Source: Lachnospiraceae bacterium (GTDB taxonomy: Bacteria; Bacillota_A; Clostridia; Lachnospirales; Lachnospiraceae). From it: 64,000 nt of DNA. The position numbers and the translations under genes were made by a program. The notes under the pieces were generated by a model. The model searched no databases and was not told the origin of the DNA. It saw only the letters and a program-made list of their open reading frames with translations. Location of the stretch: assembly GCA_009911175.1 (NCBI GenBank), contig QXWX01000009.1, positions 1 to 64,000 of the forward strand, read 5' to 3'. Of the stretch, positions 1 to 7,319 are shown one piece after another (within the stretch, counting starts at the first letter, position 1; every line of letters begins with the position of its first letter).

Positions 1-38
1 TATAGATTTATTAGATTGGACTTTGTAACTATTAACCA

Positions 39-56
39 GTAGTCATTCTTGACTAC
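39..56. promoter_or_regulatory. Inverted repeat upstream of repA (possible operator)
   Basis: GTAGTCA at 39-45 and TGACTAC at 50-56 form a perfect 7-bp inverted repeat with a 4-nt spacer, about 30 bp before the repA start. Its place suggests an operator or replication-control site. That role is inferred; no bound protein can be named. Confidence 0.4.
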
Positions 57-84
57 ATCATTATTATACTAGGAGGCGGTAAGA

Positions 85-1167
85 ATGAGCGGGCCATTGA
101 GATTTGATTATTACTATGGCGTTGAAGCAGAGCAGTTTTCTTTTTACCGTGTTCCCCGCCTGCTGATAAAAGACGAGCGTTTCAAGGGGCTTAGCAGCGA
201 TGCTAAGCTCCTGTATGGATTGATGCTTGACCGGATGTCGCTTTCCATGAAAAACGGGTGGCTGGATGATGAAAACCGGGCGTATATCATATACACAATA
301 GATAACATCAGGGAAGATTTAGGATGCAGCAAGGAAAAGGCGGTAAAGGTTCTTGCGGAGCTGGATGCAGCCAAAGGGATAGGGCTTGTTGAGAAAATAC
401 GCCGGGGGCTTGGCAAACCGGATATTATTTATGTGAAGAATTTTGTTATAGATGCGGGCAGAAAAGAGCCTTGTAACGCTGATGTTTCCACAGAAGTCGG
501 GAAAACCGACTTCAAGAGGTCGGAAAAACCGACTTCAAGAAGTCAGGAAAGCCGACTTCAAGAAGTCGGAAAAACCGATTTCAGCAGGTCGGAAAAGCTG
601 ACTTCAAGAGGTCGGGAAAACCAACTTCAAGAAGTCGGGAAACCAGACCCTAATTATACTGACTATAACCAAATTGACCAGAACTATATTGATATGAGTT
701 ATCCCAATCCCATCAATCAATCCGTGGAGAATGTGGATAGCGCTGGAACACAGGGAAAATCTGATACGATTGATATGATGGATGAAACAGGCGCATATAT
801 GGCGCTGATCCGTAAAAATCTGGAATATGAACACCACATAAAGTATGGCCAGTATGGGGAAAAGGAGATGTACGAGGAAATCTATGAAACCGTCTGCGAT
901 GTGGTGTGTGTGAAACGCAGGACAATCCGCATCAACGGGGAGGATTACCCTTACGAGCTTGTGAAATCCCGCTTCCTGAAGCTGAACAGCGGCCATGTGG
1001 AATATGTCATGGGCTGTATGAAGGAAACCACAACAAAGATTACCAACATCAGGGCATACCTGATCACCGCCCTTTATAATGCGCCCTCAACCATGAGCCA
1101 TTACTACCAGCAGGAGGTTCAGCACGATATGTATGGCGGCGGGTGGGCGGAAAAAGGAATCACTTAG
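85..1167 (+). CDS. repA: RepA_N-family replication initiator of an ICE/plasmid
   Basis: 360 aa. The N-terminal part (about residues 15-125) matches the RepA_N initiator fold: FYRVPRLLI, an SSDAKLLYGLMLDR segment and a DNIREDLGCSKEKAVKVL helix-turn-helix region. The C-terminal third (about 235-360) looks like the conserved tail domain of these proteins (VKSRFLKLNSGHVEYVM). The two are joined by a linker of charged repeats that comes from DNA iterons at 493-649. RepA_N initiators bind origin repeats and start theta replication, and in ICEs of the Tn1549/Tn916 group they support replication of the excised circle. An AGGAGGCGG site lies 5-13 nt upstream of the ATG. The downstream pcfB and virD4 genes support a conjugative element. 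Confidence 0.88.
   Translation: MSGPLRFDYYYGVEAEQFSFYRVPRLLIKDERFKGLSSDAKLLYGLMLDRMSLSMKNGWLDDENRAYIIYTIDNIREDLGCSKEKAVKVLAELDAAKGIGLVEKIRRGLGKPDIIYVKNFVIDAGRKEPCNADVSTEVGKTDFKRSEKPTSRSQESRLQEVGKTDFSRSEKLTSRGRENQLQEVGKPDPNYTDYNQIDQNYIDMSYPNPINQSVENVDSAGTQGKSDTIDMMDETGAYMALIRKNLEYEHHIKYGQYGEKEMYEEIYETVCDVVCVKRRTIRINGEDYPYELVKSRFLKLNSGHVEYVMGCMKETTTKITNIRAYLITALYNAPSTMSHYYQQEVQHDMYGGGWAEKGIT
493..649. repeat. Seven 23-bp iterons inside repA (probable origin)
   Basis: Units start at 493, 516, 539, 562, 585, 608 and 631 (last one partial), an exact 23-bp period. The unit is GAAGTCGG-N5-CCGACTTC plus two bases, so each copy is itself an inverted repeat. Because 23 is not a multiple of three, the repeat is read in all three frames, giving a 23-residue protein period (EVGKTDF, RSEKPTSR, SQESRLQ). 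RepA_N plasmids are known to carry their origin within the rep gene, so this is the likely initiator-binding site. Confidence 0.75.
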
Positions 1168-1171
1168 CGGA

Positions 1172-1194
1172 CTTCTGGACACAATGTCCAGAGG
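1172..1194. repeat. Hairpin with TGGACA-N3-TGTCCA core, copy 1
   Basis: Arms CTTCTGGACA (1172-1181) and TGTCCAGAGG (1185-1194) with loop CAA, just after the repA stop. A near-identical copy lies at 3166-3188, and the same 15-bp core occurs at 6064-6078 and 29511-29525. It may act as a terminator or attenuator stem or as a protein-binding palindrome. There is no T-tract here, which argues against a simple terminator. Confidence 0.5.
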
Positions 1195-1215
1195 CGGCGA
1201 AAAAAACAGAGCAGT

Positions 1216-1440
1216 TTATTCTTTCGTCTGCTCTGTATCCGGTGTAAATTCAGCGATGTCATTCAGGGAAAAGCCCTCGCCTAAGATATTCAGTATCATG
1301 TTCAGTGTGTGGGTGGTGACGGACTGGTTATTTTTCAGCCGCTGGATCTGTGACCGGCTGACACCGTGGCGGGTATAAAGGCTGTACTGGCTGATCCCAT
1401 TTTCCTTTAAAGTTTGAAAAAGTTTGTCGAATTTAATCAT
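1216..1440 (-). CDS. Small XRE/Cro-type helix-turn-helix regulator
   Basis: 74 aa on the minus strand. Residues about 8-60 form a Cro/C1 HTH: ISQYSLYTRHGVSRSQIQRLKNN is the helix-turn-helix and TTHTLNMILNILGEGFSLNDIAEF the following helices. No other domain fits in this length. Such proteins usually repress their own promoter and a divergent one. The gene is divergent from 1554-1877, and the intervening 113 bp holds a strong promoter at 1470-1498, so it probably controls that transcript and itself. It is a typical accessory regulator of Tn1549-like ICEs. Its exact target cannot be seen. Confidence 0.8.
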   Translation of the reverse strand: MIKFDKLFQTLKENGISQYSLYTRHGVSRSQIQRLKNNQSVTTHTLNMILNILGEGFSLNDIAEFTPDTEQTKE

Positions 1441-1469
1441 AATTTGCGATATTTCCCTCCATTCCTTGC

Positions 1470-1498
1470 TTGAATATGTTCTATTATGCTCCTATAAT
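1470..1498 (+). promoter_or_regulatory. Sigma-A promoter, TTGAAT-N17-TATAAT
   Basis: -35 TTGAAT at 1470-1475, 17-bp spacer, -10 TATAAT at 1493-1498, upstream of the 1554 gene and divergent from the XRE gene. Both boxes and the spacing are near consensus. Confidence 0.7.
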
Positions 1499-1553
1499 GG
1501 AGATGGTTATAGTTACCAAAAATGGAGATTAAAGGATAAAGGAGTACAACAGG

Positions 1554-1877
1554 ATGGGTAAAAATGAACTACGGAAAAGATATGAGGAACTGGATGGAAT
1601 GGGAAAAGCATTGCTGCTGGAAAAACTGGCTTTCTGTAAATTTGCAGACCGTTATGATTTTGAAAATTATTTCAGGGCAGGGGAATTAAAGGACAGTGAA
1701 CTGCTCTGCCTTGCCGGTTTCCTCTATCATCATGAATGTTTCCTGATGCTGATGGATATTATGAACCAATATAAAGAAAGGTTTATCTTCGCTGACACTT
1801 CCCTTTTGCGGGGGTTTGAGCCGGATGAAACCCTTTTGGAGAGGATGGCAAGGCTTGACATTCTGCCAGGGGCGTAG
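1554..1877 (+). CDS. Conserved ICE protein of unknown function
   Basis: 107 aa, preceded by a good AAAGGAG site and the 1470-1498 promoter. It is mostly helical, with charged N-terminal residues (KNELRKRYEEL) and a hydrophobic centre around FLYHHECFLMLMDIM. I see no known motif, signal peptide or clear membrane segment. It is first in a run (1554, 1906, 2501) of small genes ahead of pcfB, so it probably belongs to the ICE accessory or transfer-leading region. No function is assigned. Confidence 0.6.
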   Translation: MGKNELRKRYEELDGMGKALLLEKLAFCKFADRYDFENYFRAGELKDSELLCLAGFLYHHECFLMLMDIMNQYKERFIFADTSLLRGFEPDETLLERMARLDILPGA

Positions 1878-1905
1878 AAAATATGTGTAAGGAGATGAAG
1901 GGCTT

Positions 1906-2274
1906 ATGGATAAAAAGGCATACATTACAGAGGAAGAACGGAAAAAATGCCGGAGAGTGGCGGATGCTTTTGCGGAGCTGGAAGATGTGGACGTTGTGGT
2001 GGTTGATGCCGGCAGATATGGCTTTGTAAAGCTGCAATATTACACGCCGCCAACAGGCTTTGAAAATGATTTTACTTTCACGGACAGCAGGGCGCTGTTT
2101 GAAGATTTGTGGGAGGAATGGCTGCATACACAGCTCATTATGCTTGCGAGGGAAATGAAGATAGAGGATATTGATTATGATGATATTTTCAGGCAGTTAC
2201 CGGGAGAAAAGCAGAATGAGCTTATGGGCAGGAAGCAGCATTTCGCAGAAGCGGCGGGAATAGAAATAAAATGA
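1906..2274 (+). CDS. Conserved ICE protein of unknown function
   Basis: 122 aa, ATG preceded by AAGGAG and 28 bp after the previous stop, so probably in the same transcript. It is acidic, with a short beta-rich half (VDVVVVDAGRYGFVKLQYY) followed by helices. The layout VVDAGRYGFVKLQYY looks like a small alpha/beta protein. No catalytic motif, signal or metal site is visible. Function unknown. A strong hairpin follows the stop. Confidence 0.6.
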   Translation: MDKKAYITEEERKKCRRVADAFAELEDVDVVVVDAGRYGFVKLQYYTPPTGFENDFTFTDSRALFEDLWEEWLHTQLIMLAREMKIEDIDYDDIFRQLPGEKQNELMGRKQHFAEAAGIEIK

Positions 2275-2306
2275 GCCTGCCAGAGCGTGGCGGGTGGCGT
2301 TTTCAG

Positions 2307-2383
2307 CCTTGTTGGAAATGTGATTATCTTTTCAATCACATTTCCGGCAAGGTTTCCAGGGGTACGGGGGTGGAAGACCCCTG
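2307..2383. repeat. Two consecutive intergenic hairpins
   Basis: Hairpin 1: CCTTG (2307-2311) and GGAAATGTGATT (2314-2325) pair with AATCACATTTCC (2334-2345) and CAAGG (2348-2352). Hairpin 2: CAGGGGT (2357-2363) pairs with ACCCCTG (2377-2383). Neither is followed by a T-run. They fill most of the 226-bp gap before the 2501 gene and may be an RNA regulatory leader or a DNA processing site. Confidence 0.55.
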
Positions 2384-2500
2384 TGTTAAAAAAATGATAA
2401 ATTGAGAACAGCGTGAGGGCAGTTATAAGTCAGTAGATTTGTAGCTGCCCTTTTTTTATTGTTTCCGGCCAGTGCACCAGGAAACGGGAAGGAGATAGAT

Positions 2501-3163
2501 ATGGAATCACTACGGGATGTCAGGAGGGTAATGGAGCGTGAAGCGAAAAAGGGGAGCTGCCCACTTATGTTTGACAGGCTGGAGTTTGGCGGCAAGCCTT
2601 TTCAGTTTATCACATCGGAGGAAAAGCTGGACGAAGTGCTTGCATGGCTGTTAAGGCTCAAGTCATTCCGGCAGTACGCAGAGAAAACCATTATCAACAA
2701 TGTATATATGGATTTGGATATGCTCTGCAAAAAGCCGCAGTTTAAGCGTACCCATTCCGTTATAGACCGGGAGGGAATTTACGCAAGGGTGCAGCGGTAC
2801 AAAAAGCGGCTGCAGCCAGATTATGAAAGCGGGCTTTGCCTGGAAACGGTGCGGTGTGTTTTTACGCTCCCGGAGGGGGAGGCGGGGAAATACCGCATGA
2901 CCCATGACGGGCAGGAAACCTACGCCTTTATCATGTCAAACAAATATATTCTTGGCTTGTTTACCCATTGTGAAGCGGCAAGGAAATCCGTTGTTTCGGA
3001 TGGGGTGGAATACGGACACCTTACGGAGCCGGAACAGAGGATTGTGCTGCTTGATGGTGTGGGGGATGTGCTGTTCCAGGCATTATTGTTTGATGATGTG
3101 GGGTATACGGGCAATGAGCTGTCTGCTAACCTGCACACAATCTACTGCTTTAATGAAAAATAA
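2501..3163 (+). CDS. Conserved ICE protein (DUF6100-like)
   Basis: 220 aa from ATG 2501, chosen over the ATG at 2459 because AAGGAG sits at the right distance only for 2501. Two parts are visible: a helical N-terminal half with LDEVLAWLLRLKSF and Lys/Arg-rich turns, and a C-terminal half with RCVFTLPEGEAGKYRM and GYTGNELSANLHTIYCFNEK. The family is common beside pcfB/virD4 in Tn1549-like elements and, as far as I recall, is annotated DUF6100. Biochemical role unknown. A TGGACA-type hairpin follows its stop, as it does after repA. Confidence 0.6.
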   Translation: MESLRDVRRVMEREAKKGSCPLMFDRLEFGGKPFQFITSEEKLDEVLAWLLRLKSFRQYAEKTIINNVYMDLDMLCKKPQFKRTHSVIDREGIYARVQRYKKRLQPDYESGLCLETVRCVFTLPEGEAGKYRMTHDGQETYAFIMSNKYILGLFTHCEAARKSVVSDGVEYGHLTEPEQRIVLLDGVGDVLFQALLFDDVGYTGNELSANLHTIYCFNEK

Positions 3164-3165
3164 TA

Positions 3166-3188
3166 ACTTCTGGACACGATGTCCAGAG
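3166..3188. repeat. Hairpin with TGGACA-N3-TGTCCA core, copy 2
   Basis: Arms CTTCTGGACA (3166-3175) and TGTCCAGAGG (3179-3188), loop CGA. It differs from the 1172-1194 copy only in the loop, and both sit just after a stop codon in the ICE part. Confidence 0.5.
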
Positions 3189-3302
3189 GTGGGAAGGGGA
3201 AGTATGGCGTATTTTAAAGTGAAGATTGTCTATGACATTATCTGCCGGGGGATTCCCCCTTAGTGCATGGGATTTCTCAGGAACATAACAAGGAGGTGCT
3301 TC

Positions 3303-3779
3303 ATGCAGGAGGAAGTAACACAGAAAACGATTGCCCTTGTGATTAAAACTGCAAAACTGGACGCCAACGTGCTGAAAGCGGCGATGAAGATGTACCTGAA
3401 CCACCGTAAGCAGAAAGCACAGAGAACGCATGGAAAAACTTCTGTGAAAAAGCTCATTGGCGAGGGCGTGGGGGCATCGTCTATCGAAGTCACGGACGGC
3501 AACATCAAGTCTTTTGAGCGTGTGGCAAAAAAGTACAATGTTGATTTTGCCATAAAAAAAGACAAGACGACAGTTCCGCCCAAGTACATGGTATTTTTTA
3601 AGGGCAGGGATGCCGATGCGGTGGCACAGGCATTCAAAGAATTTGTTTATGGTAATGAGAAAAAGAAAGGCAGGGTTTCCCTGCGGGAGAAGCTGAACCA
3701 TTTCAAGGACGCAGTGTCGCAGGACAAGAACCGGGAACGGAGCCGGGAGAAAAACAAGGACAGGGGGCAGAGCCTATGA
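3303..3779 (+). CDS. pcfB: PcfB-family conjugation protein (DUF3801)
   Basis: 158 aa from ATG 3303, which has AAGGAGG 8 nt upstream; the ATG at 3267 has none. It matches the PcfB/DUF3801 family: N-terminal KTIALVIKTAKLDANVLKAA, central GKTSVKKLIGEG, IKSFERVAKKYNVDFAIKKD and a highly charged C-terminus. In enterococcal plasmid pCF10, PcfB is needed for conjugation and helps the coupling protein recruit the relaxosome. The gene overlaps virD4 by 4 nt (ATGA), the usual arrangement. It is intact here although its partner is not. Confidence 0.85.
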   Translation: MQEEVTQKTIALVIKTAKLDANVLKAAMKMYLNHRKQKAQRTHGKTSVKKLIGEGVGASSIEVTDGNIKSFERVAKKYNVDFAIKKDKTTVPPKYMVFFKGRDADAVAQAFKEFVYGNEKKKGRVSLREKLNHFKDAVSQDKNRERSREKNKDRGQSL

Positions 3780-4309
3780 GCAATATCATAAACGGCATAG
3801 CCAAAGACTTAAAATCCATTCCTGAAAAGCTCAAGGCAAAGACCGGGAACATAGATAAAAAGAAACTTGTCCTGATGAATCTCCCCTATGCGCTTGCCGG
3901 ATATTTCTGTGACAAGATAGCGTGCCTGTGGCGGGTATCGCCGGGGCAGGACGCTTCCGCAAAGATGATGGAGGTCATGGCGGGGATGGAAGGTTTGTTT
4001 GCTAATCCACTGCCGAGTTTTTATCCAGCAGACCTGTTGATCGGAGTGTGCTGCGGCATCGCTTTAAGGCTTTTGGTATATTTTAAAGCCAAGAACGCCA
4101 AGAAGTTCCGGCATGGAACGGAATACGGCAGCGCCCGGTGGGGAACAGCGAAAGATATAGAGCCTTACATGGATTCCGTGTTTGAAAACAATATCCTGTT
4201 GACACAGACGGAGAGGCTGATGATGTCAGGCAGACCAAAACAGCCGAAGTATGCAAGGAATAAAAATATCCTTGTGATAGGTGATAGCGTTATTATAGGA
4301 CTAAGCTGA
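3776..4309 (+). pseudogene. virD4: VirD4/TraG coupling protein, 5' fragment cut at Walker A
   Basis: 177 codons of the type IV coupling protein: a membrane segment near LPYALAGYFCDKIACLW, a second around LLIGVCCGIALRLLVYF, then the family's GTEYGSARWGTAKDIEPY signature and RNKNILVIG. In intact homologues the next residues are GSGSGKT (Walker A). Here the frame runs into DSVIIGLS and stops at 4309, so the ATPase core is missing. The homology breaks near 4280-4290, and phage-type genes follow. The simplest reading is insertion of the next element into virD4, with the 3' part outside the window. The protein cannot work as a motor. Confidence 0.85.
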
Positions 4310-4353
4310 ACGGCTGACAGAAATCAGGGAGCCGCACAGGCTTAGTCCTTTTA
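4297..4353. terminator. Compound hairpin at the element's left end
   Basis: AGGACTAAGC (4297-4306) pairs with GCTTAGTCCT (4340-4349), with an inner CGGCT/AGCCG stem (4311-4315 and 4330-4334) and TTTT following. It lies within 15 bp of the virD4 break. It may be a terminator that insulates the element, or part of the recombination arm. Confidence 0.5.
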
Positions 4354-4466
4354 GTAACTGGCGGGGGAAACAACGGCGCCGGGTTCTCCGCCCACATCAT
4401 CATCCGGGCATCTTCCTTTGCCCAAGGGAAGAGCCTGGTATCTATCAAATCAGGAGGAATTTCCAT

Positions 4467-4778
4467 ATGGCAGATAAAAAGACAAGGAACATCAAAGTGT
4501 GCAGGCAGCCGGGATATAATCGTAAGCCGGCGCCGGAAATTAAGCTTAGCGGGCAGTGGCTGAAAGAAATAGGGTTTGAAATCGGGTCGCTGATAAAGGT
4601 GCAGTGCGAGGACGGGAAGCTGGTCATCCTGTTGGATAAGGCCAGGGAGGAAGAGCTGGAAGCGGAGAGGGCTTTCATGGAGGCGGAGACAAGGAAGCTG
4701 AAAATGCGCTTTGAGGCGGAGAAAGAGGATATCCGCGCAAGGTTTGTGGCAGAGCGGCGAGCACAGTATGGAGCATAA
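4467..4778 (+). CDS. SymE-like small protein
   Basis: 103 aa with AGGAGG upstream. Residues about 22-52 (PAPEIKLSGQWLKEIGFEIGSLIKV, then CEDGKLVIL) match the SymE/AbrB-like beta-barrel: a ligand-strand, a GFEIG turn and a final strand. The remaining C-terminus is a charged helix (about 55-100), probably coiled coil. SymE of E. coli is an SOS-induced toxin controlled by antisense RNA, but many phage copies have no known toxicity. It sits directly before parA. I see no obvious antisense RNA. A DNA-binding regulator of the partition operon is an equal possibility. Confidence 0.7.
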   Translation: MADKKTRNIKVCRQPGYNRKPAPEIKLSGQWLKEIGFEIGSLIKVQCEDGKLVILLDKAREEELEAERAFMEAETRKLKMRFEAEKEDIRARFVAERRAQYGA

Positions 4779-4794
4779 GAGAGGAGAAGAAAAT

Positions 4795-5580
4795 ATGGGA
4801 AAGATCATAATATTAGGTTCGGAGAAGGGCGGCGTGGCGAAGACCACATCAACGTTCAATCTCGCATATGCACTGGCAAAGGAAGGGAAGAAGGTTCTGG
4901 CTGTTGATTTTGACAGCCAGGCGAACCTCTCCACCTGCTTCGGGATTGAGGACACGGCGGCAGTGCCGGTGACAGTCGGGCATCTGATGATGCACAGGAT
5001 TGAGGACGAAGAACTTCCCGATGCATCGGAGTATATCCAGAGCAGGAACGGCGTGGATTTTATCCCCTCATCCATCATGCTGTCCGTGGTGGAAGCAAAG
5101 CTGAGGCTGGAAATGGGGGCGGAGCGGATGCTGTCCGGGATTCTGGAGCCTTTGAAGGAAAGATATGATTACATACTGGTGGATACCTGCCCTTCGCTGG
5201 GGAGCCTGACCATCAATGCGCTTTCGGCGGCTGACGGAGTAATCATCACTGTCAATCCCCAGCTCCTGGCGATGATGGGGCTGCAGGACTTCCTGAAAAC
5301 GGTAGGCAAGATCAGGAGCCGCATCAACCCCGCCCTGCAGGTGGAGGGCATCCTGCTGACCATGTGCGATGCGAGGACGAACCTCTGCAAGGTCATCACG
5401 GAGCAGGTGTCAGAGACATTCCAGGGGCAGATACGGATATTTGGGAGCAGGATACCGAGCACCGTCAAGGTGGGGGAGTCCGTCTATTACAGCAAGCCGC
5501 TTTTGGAGTATGCGCCGGAGAGCGGGGCGTGTGCGGCATACCAGGACCTGGCGAAGGAGGTGATCGCGGATGAAGGCTAA
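4795..5580 (+). CDS. parA: ParA/Soj-type partition ATPase
   Basis: 261 aa from ATG 4795, with GAGGAGA upstream; upstream in-frame ATGs overlap the previous gene and lack such a site. A deviant Walker A is clear at residues about 10-18 (EKGGVAKTT), with Walker A' LAVDFDSQANLS and Walker B YDYILVDTCPSLG. Length and motifs fit chromosomal or plasmid ParA/MinD-like ATPases without an N-terminal HTH (type Ib-like). These ATPases position DNA carrying ParB-bound sites over the nucleoid. It overlaps parB, so the two are co-translated. In a prophage this suggests a plasmid-like stage. Confidence 0.9.
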   Translation: MGKIIILGSEKGGVAKTTSTFNLAYALAKEGKKVLAVDFDSQANLSTCFGIEDTAAVPVTVGHLMMHRIEDEELPDASEYIQSRNGVDFIPSSIMLSVVEAKLRLEMGAERMLSGILEPLKERYDYILVDTCPSLGSLTINALSAADGVIITVNPQLLAMMGLQDFLKTVGKIRSRINPALQVEGILLTMCDARTNLCKVITEQVSETFQGQIRIFGSRIPSTVKVGESVYYSKPLLEYAPESGACAAYQDLAKEVIADEG

Positions 5581-6526
5581 TGCACCGAAAAGGAAAGTGT
5601 TCAATGATGCAGTGGACATGCTGACAGGCGGGGAGCCTGCGGCAGCGGGGAAGGGAGTGCAGATGCTCCCGGTGGAGAGCATAAAGCCGTTCCATAACCA
5701 TCCGTTCCATCTGTACGAAGGGGAGCGGCTGGACGACATGGTGGAGAGCGTCCGGGAGCATGGCGTCCTGGTCCCGGCCATTGTCCGCACGGCTCCCGGG
5801 GGATATGAGATGCTGGCAGGGCATAACCGTCTGAATGCGGCCAGGCTTGCGGGGCTCATGGAGATACCGGCCATTGTGAAAGCGGGTCTGCCGGATGCAG
5901 AGGCGTATGTGTATGTGATAGAGACCAACATGCTCCAGCGTTCTTTCAATGACCTGAGCGTATCGGAACGGATTGCGGTTCTGGCAGAGCGCTATGACAA
6001 GGTCTGCGGCACGAAGAAGAGGGAGGAGATCCTGGAAGAGCTCCAGGCGCTTAATGGGGGCGGTGGACATGATGTCCACCAGCAGGCGAAGAGCCGGGAG
6101 ATCATCGGGAAGGAGCTTGGGCTGACCGGGCGGCATATCGCAAGGTATGTCCGGTGCAGGGAGCTCATCCCGGAATTCAAGGACATGCTGGATGACGGGA
6201 GCCTGACGATGGTGTCGGCGGTGGAGCTGTCCTACCTGCCGGAGGAGGAGCAGGCGGCGGTGAAGAAGGTCATGGACCAGAACTGCATCAGATTAAAGGC
6301 AGATAAAGCGGGCGAGCTTCGGAAAGCGGCAGGGAGCCTGTCTGAGGAGGCGGCGCAGAAGATTCTGGGCGTTGACCGGCCGGTGAAAACGGATGCGGAG
6401 AAGCCGGTGAGCGTGAAGCTGCCCGCGAAGCTGTACAGCAGGTATTTCACCAATGTGGCGGCGAAGGACGTGCAGGGCATCCTGGAGGCGGCACTGGAGC
6501 AGTATTTTGAGGGGAAGGGGGCATGA
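5570..6526 (+). CDS. parB: ParB-family partition protein
   Basis: 318 aa. The N-terminal ParB/sulfiredoxin-like domain (about 28-115) has the box II motif as AGHNRLNAARLAG. A central KorB-like HTH follows (SREIIGKELGLTGRHIARYVR, about 185-210). The C-terminal part includes PVSVKLPAKLYSRYFTN. It starts at ATG 5570 behind GGAGGTGATC, overlapping the end of parA by 11 bp. ParB proteins bind parS palindromes and, with CTP, spread along DNA. A perfect 19-bp palindrome lies inside this gene (6062-6080), and its only equal in the window is at 29509-29527. Cognate parS sites inside parB genes are known elsewhere. Confidence 0.9.
   Translation: MKANAPKRKVFNDAVDMLTGGEPAAAGKGVQMLPVESIKPFHNHPFHLYEGERLDDMVESVREHGVLVPAIVRTAPGGYEMLAGHNRLNAARLAGLMEIPAIVKAGLPDAEAYVYVIETNMLQRSFNDLSVSERIAVLAERYDKVCGTKKREEILEELQALNGGGGHDVHQQAKSREIIGKELGLTGRHIARYVRCRELIPEFKDMLDDGSLTMVSAVELSYLPEEEQAAVKKVMDQNCIRLKADKAGELRKAAGSLSEEAAQKILGVDRPVKTDAEKPVSVKLPAKLYSRYFTNVAAKDVQGILEAALEQYFEGKGA
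6062..6080. promoter_or_regulatory. 19-bp perfect palindrome inside parB (candidate parS)
   Basis: GGTGGACATGATGTCCACC, two 9-bp arms around one central base. The same palindrome with the complementary central base occurs at 29509-29527. Proposed as a ParB-binding site by position and repetition; binding is inferred. Confidence 0.5.
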
Positions 6527-6810
6527 GGATGGTCGCGGTCATACGGTATTACAATGTGAGGTTCTATCTGCTGCTTAAGGATGAAAGGGAGCGCAGGTGG
6601 TTCTCCTTCCTGGAAGAGAGGATCATGGCCGGGGAGCGGATGGTGATGAAGGATATTTACGGATGGTGCGCCAGCCATGGAGTGCGGTACTGTACGAGGT
6701 TCTGCTACAGGCGGGACTTCCCGGTCACGGCTAACCTCTGGAATTTCTATTCCTACCTGAGGGGGAAGATTGACATGGGGCGCGCTGGAAGGGAGGCTGC
6801 GGATGTTTAG
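6523..6810 (+). CDS. Hypothetical phage protein downstream of parB
   Basis: 95 aa, ATG overlapping the parB stop by 4 nt, so translationally coupled. It is rich in aromatic and basic residues (VRFYLLLKDERERRWFSFLEE; FCYRRDFPV; NLWNFYSYLRGK). No known motif is recognised. Two cysteines close together (RYCTRFCYR) could bind metal, but there are too few for a finger. It ends by overlapping the next gene by 8 nt. Its role may lie with partition or with early phage functions; unknown. Confidence 0.55.
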   Translation: MRMVAVIRYYNVRFYLLLKDERERRWFSFLEERIMAGERMVMKDIYGWCASHGVRYCTRFCYRRDFPVTANLWNFYSYLRGKIDMGRAGREAADV

Positions 6811-7126
6811 CACGGAGGAGCTGGAGTCCCTGGACCGTTCGTATTTTTCGGTCATCTGCGCGGATGCGTATGACGTTACCATCATGTCGAAGAATACCGG
6901 GCATGTCTGGTATATCCATAACCCGGAGTATCCGGAGCCGGGCAACTGCATCATATTCCACAAGCACCGGGCATCCCACCCATACCACAGGCACGGCCGG
7001 GCGGGGAGCCTGCGGCAGGCGGTGAAGAGCATACAGGGGCATGACAGGTATCAGATTGAGGTGAGGGAGGGCGGAGCCTGCGGCGGACGGAAAGAGGCCA
7101 GTAGGGCAAATGGAAAGGCGCGTTGA
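6803..7126 (+). CDS. Hypothetical phage protein (107 aa)
   Basis: Start at ATG 6803 behind GGGAGG; the upstream ATG at 6770 overlaps too far. The protein begins MFSTEELESLDRSYFSVI and contains DVTIMSKNTGHVWYIHNPEYP, FHKHRASHPYHRHGR and a basic C-terminus. It resembles small conserved phage proteins that sit next to partition or replication genes, but I cannot name a family. The His-rich stretch could bind metal or nucleic acid. It is the last gene of the parAB transcript; a terminator follows at 7140. Confidence 0.6.
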   Translation: MFSTEELESLDRSYFSVICADAYDVTIMSKNTGHVWYIHNPEYPEPGNCIIFHKHRASHPYHRHGRAGSLRQAVKSIQGHDRYQIEVREGGACGGRKEASRANGKAR

Positions 7127-7139
7127 GCGGCGTGGATAA

Positions 7140-7170
7140 GGCACAGGGGTTCTACTATCCTGTGTCTTTT
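7140..7170 (+). terminator. Rho-independent terminator after the parAB operon
   Basis: GGCACAGG (7140-7147) pairs with CCTGTGTC (7159-7166; one G-U), followed by TTTT. It separates the partition operon from the regulator at 7320. Confidence 0.7.
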
Positions 7171-7268
7171 GAAGTTTATTCTGATAAATTTTATAAATTG
7201 GAGTAATTGGATATGAGTCGGATTTATACAGCACAAACGTGGATAATAATTCAATTATAAATATAGAC

Positions 7269-7297
7269 TTGACAAATAATCCAGTAAGTGGTATTTT
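7269..7297 (+). promoter_or_regulatory. Promoter TTGACA-N17-TATTTT
   Basis: -35 TTGACA at 7269-7274 and -10 TATTTT at 7292-7297 with a 17-bp spacer, about 20 bp before the XRE gene start, in an AT-rich stretch (7180-7300) that is otherwise empty. Confidence 0.7.
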
Positions 7298-7319
7298 TGT
7301 GGAGAAAGGTGGTGCGAGC

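Noticed and set aside
4297..4349. Inverted repeat taken as transposon terminal repeat
   Set aside because: Both arms are at one place (33-bp loop) and are followed by a T-run, so a terminator is the simpler reading; no matching copy seen at the far side within the window.
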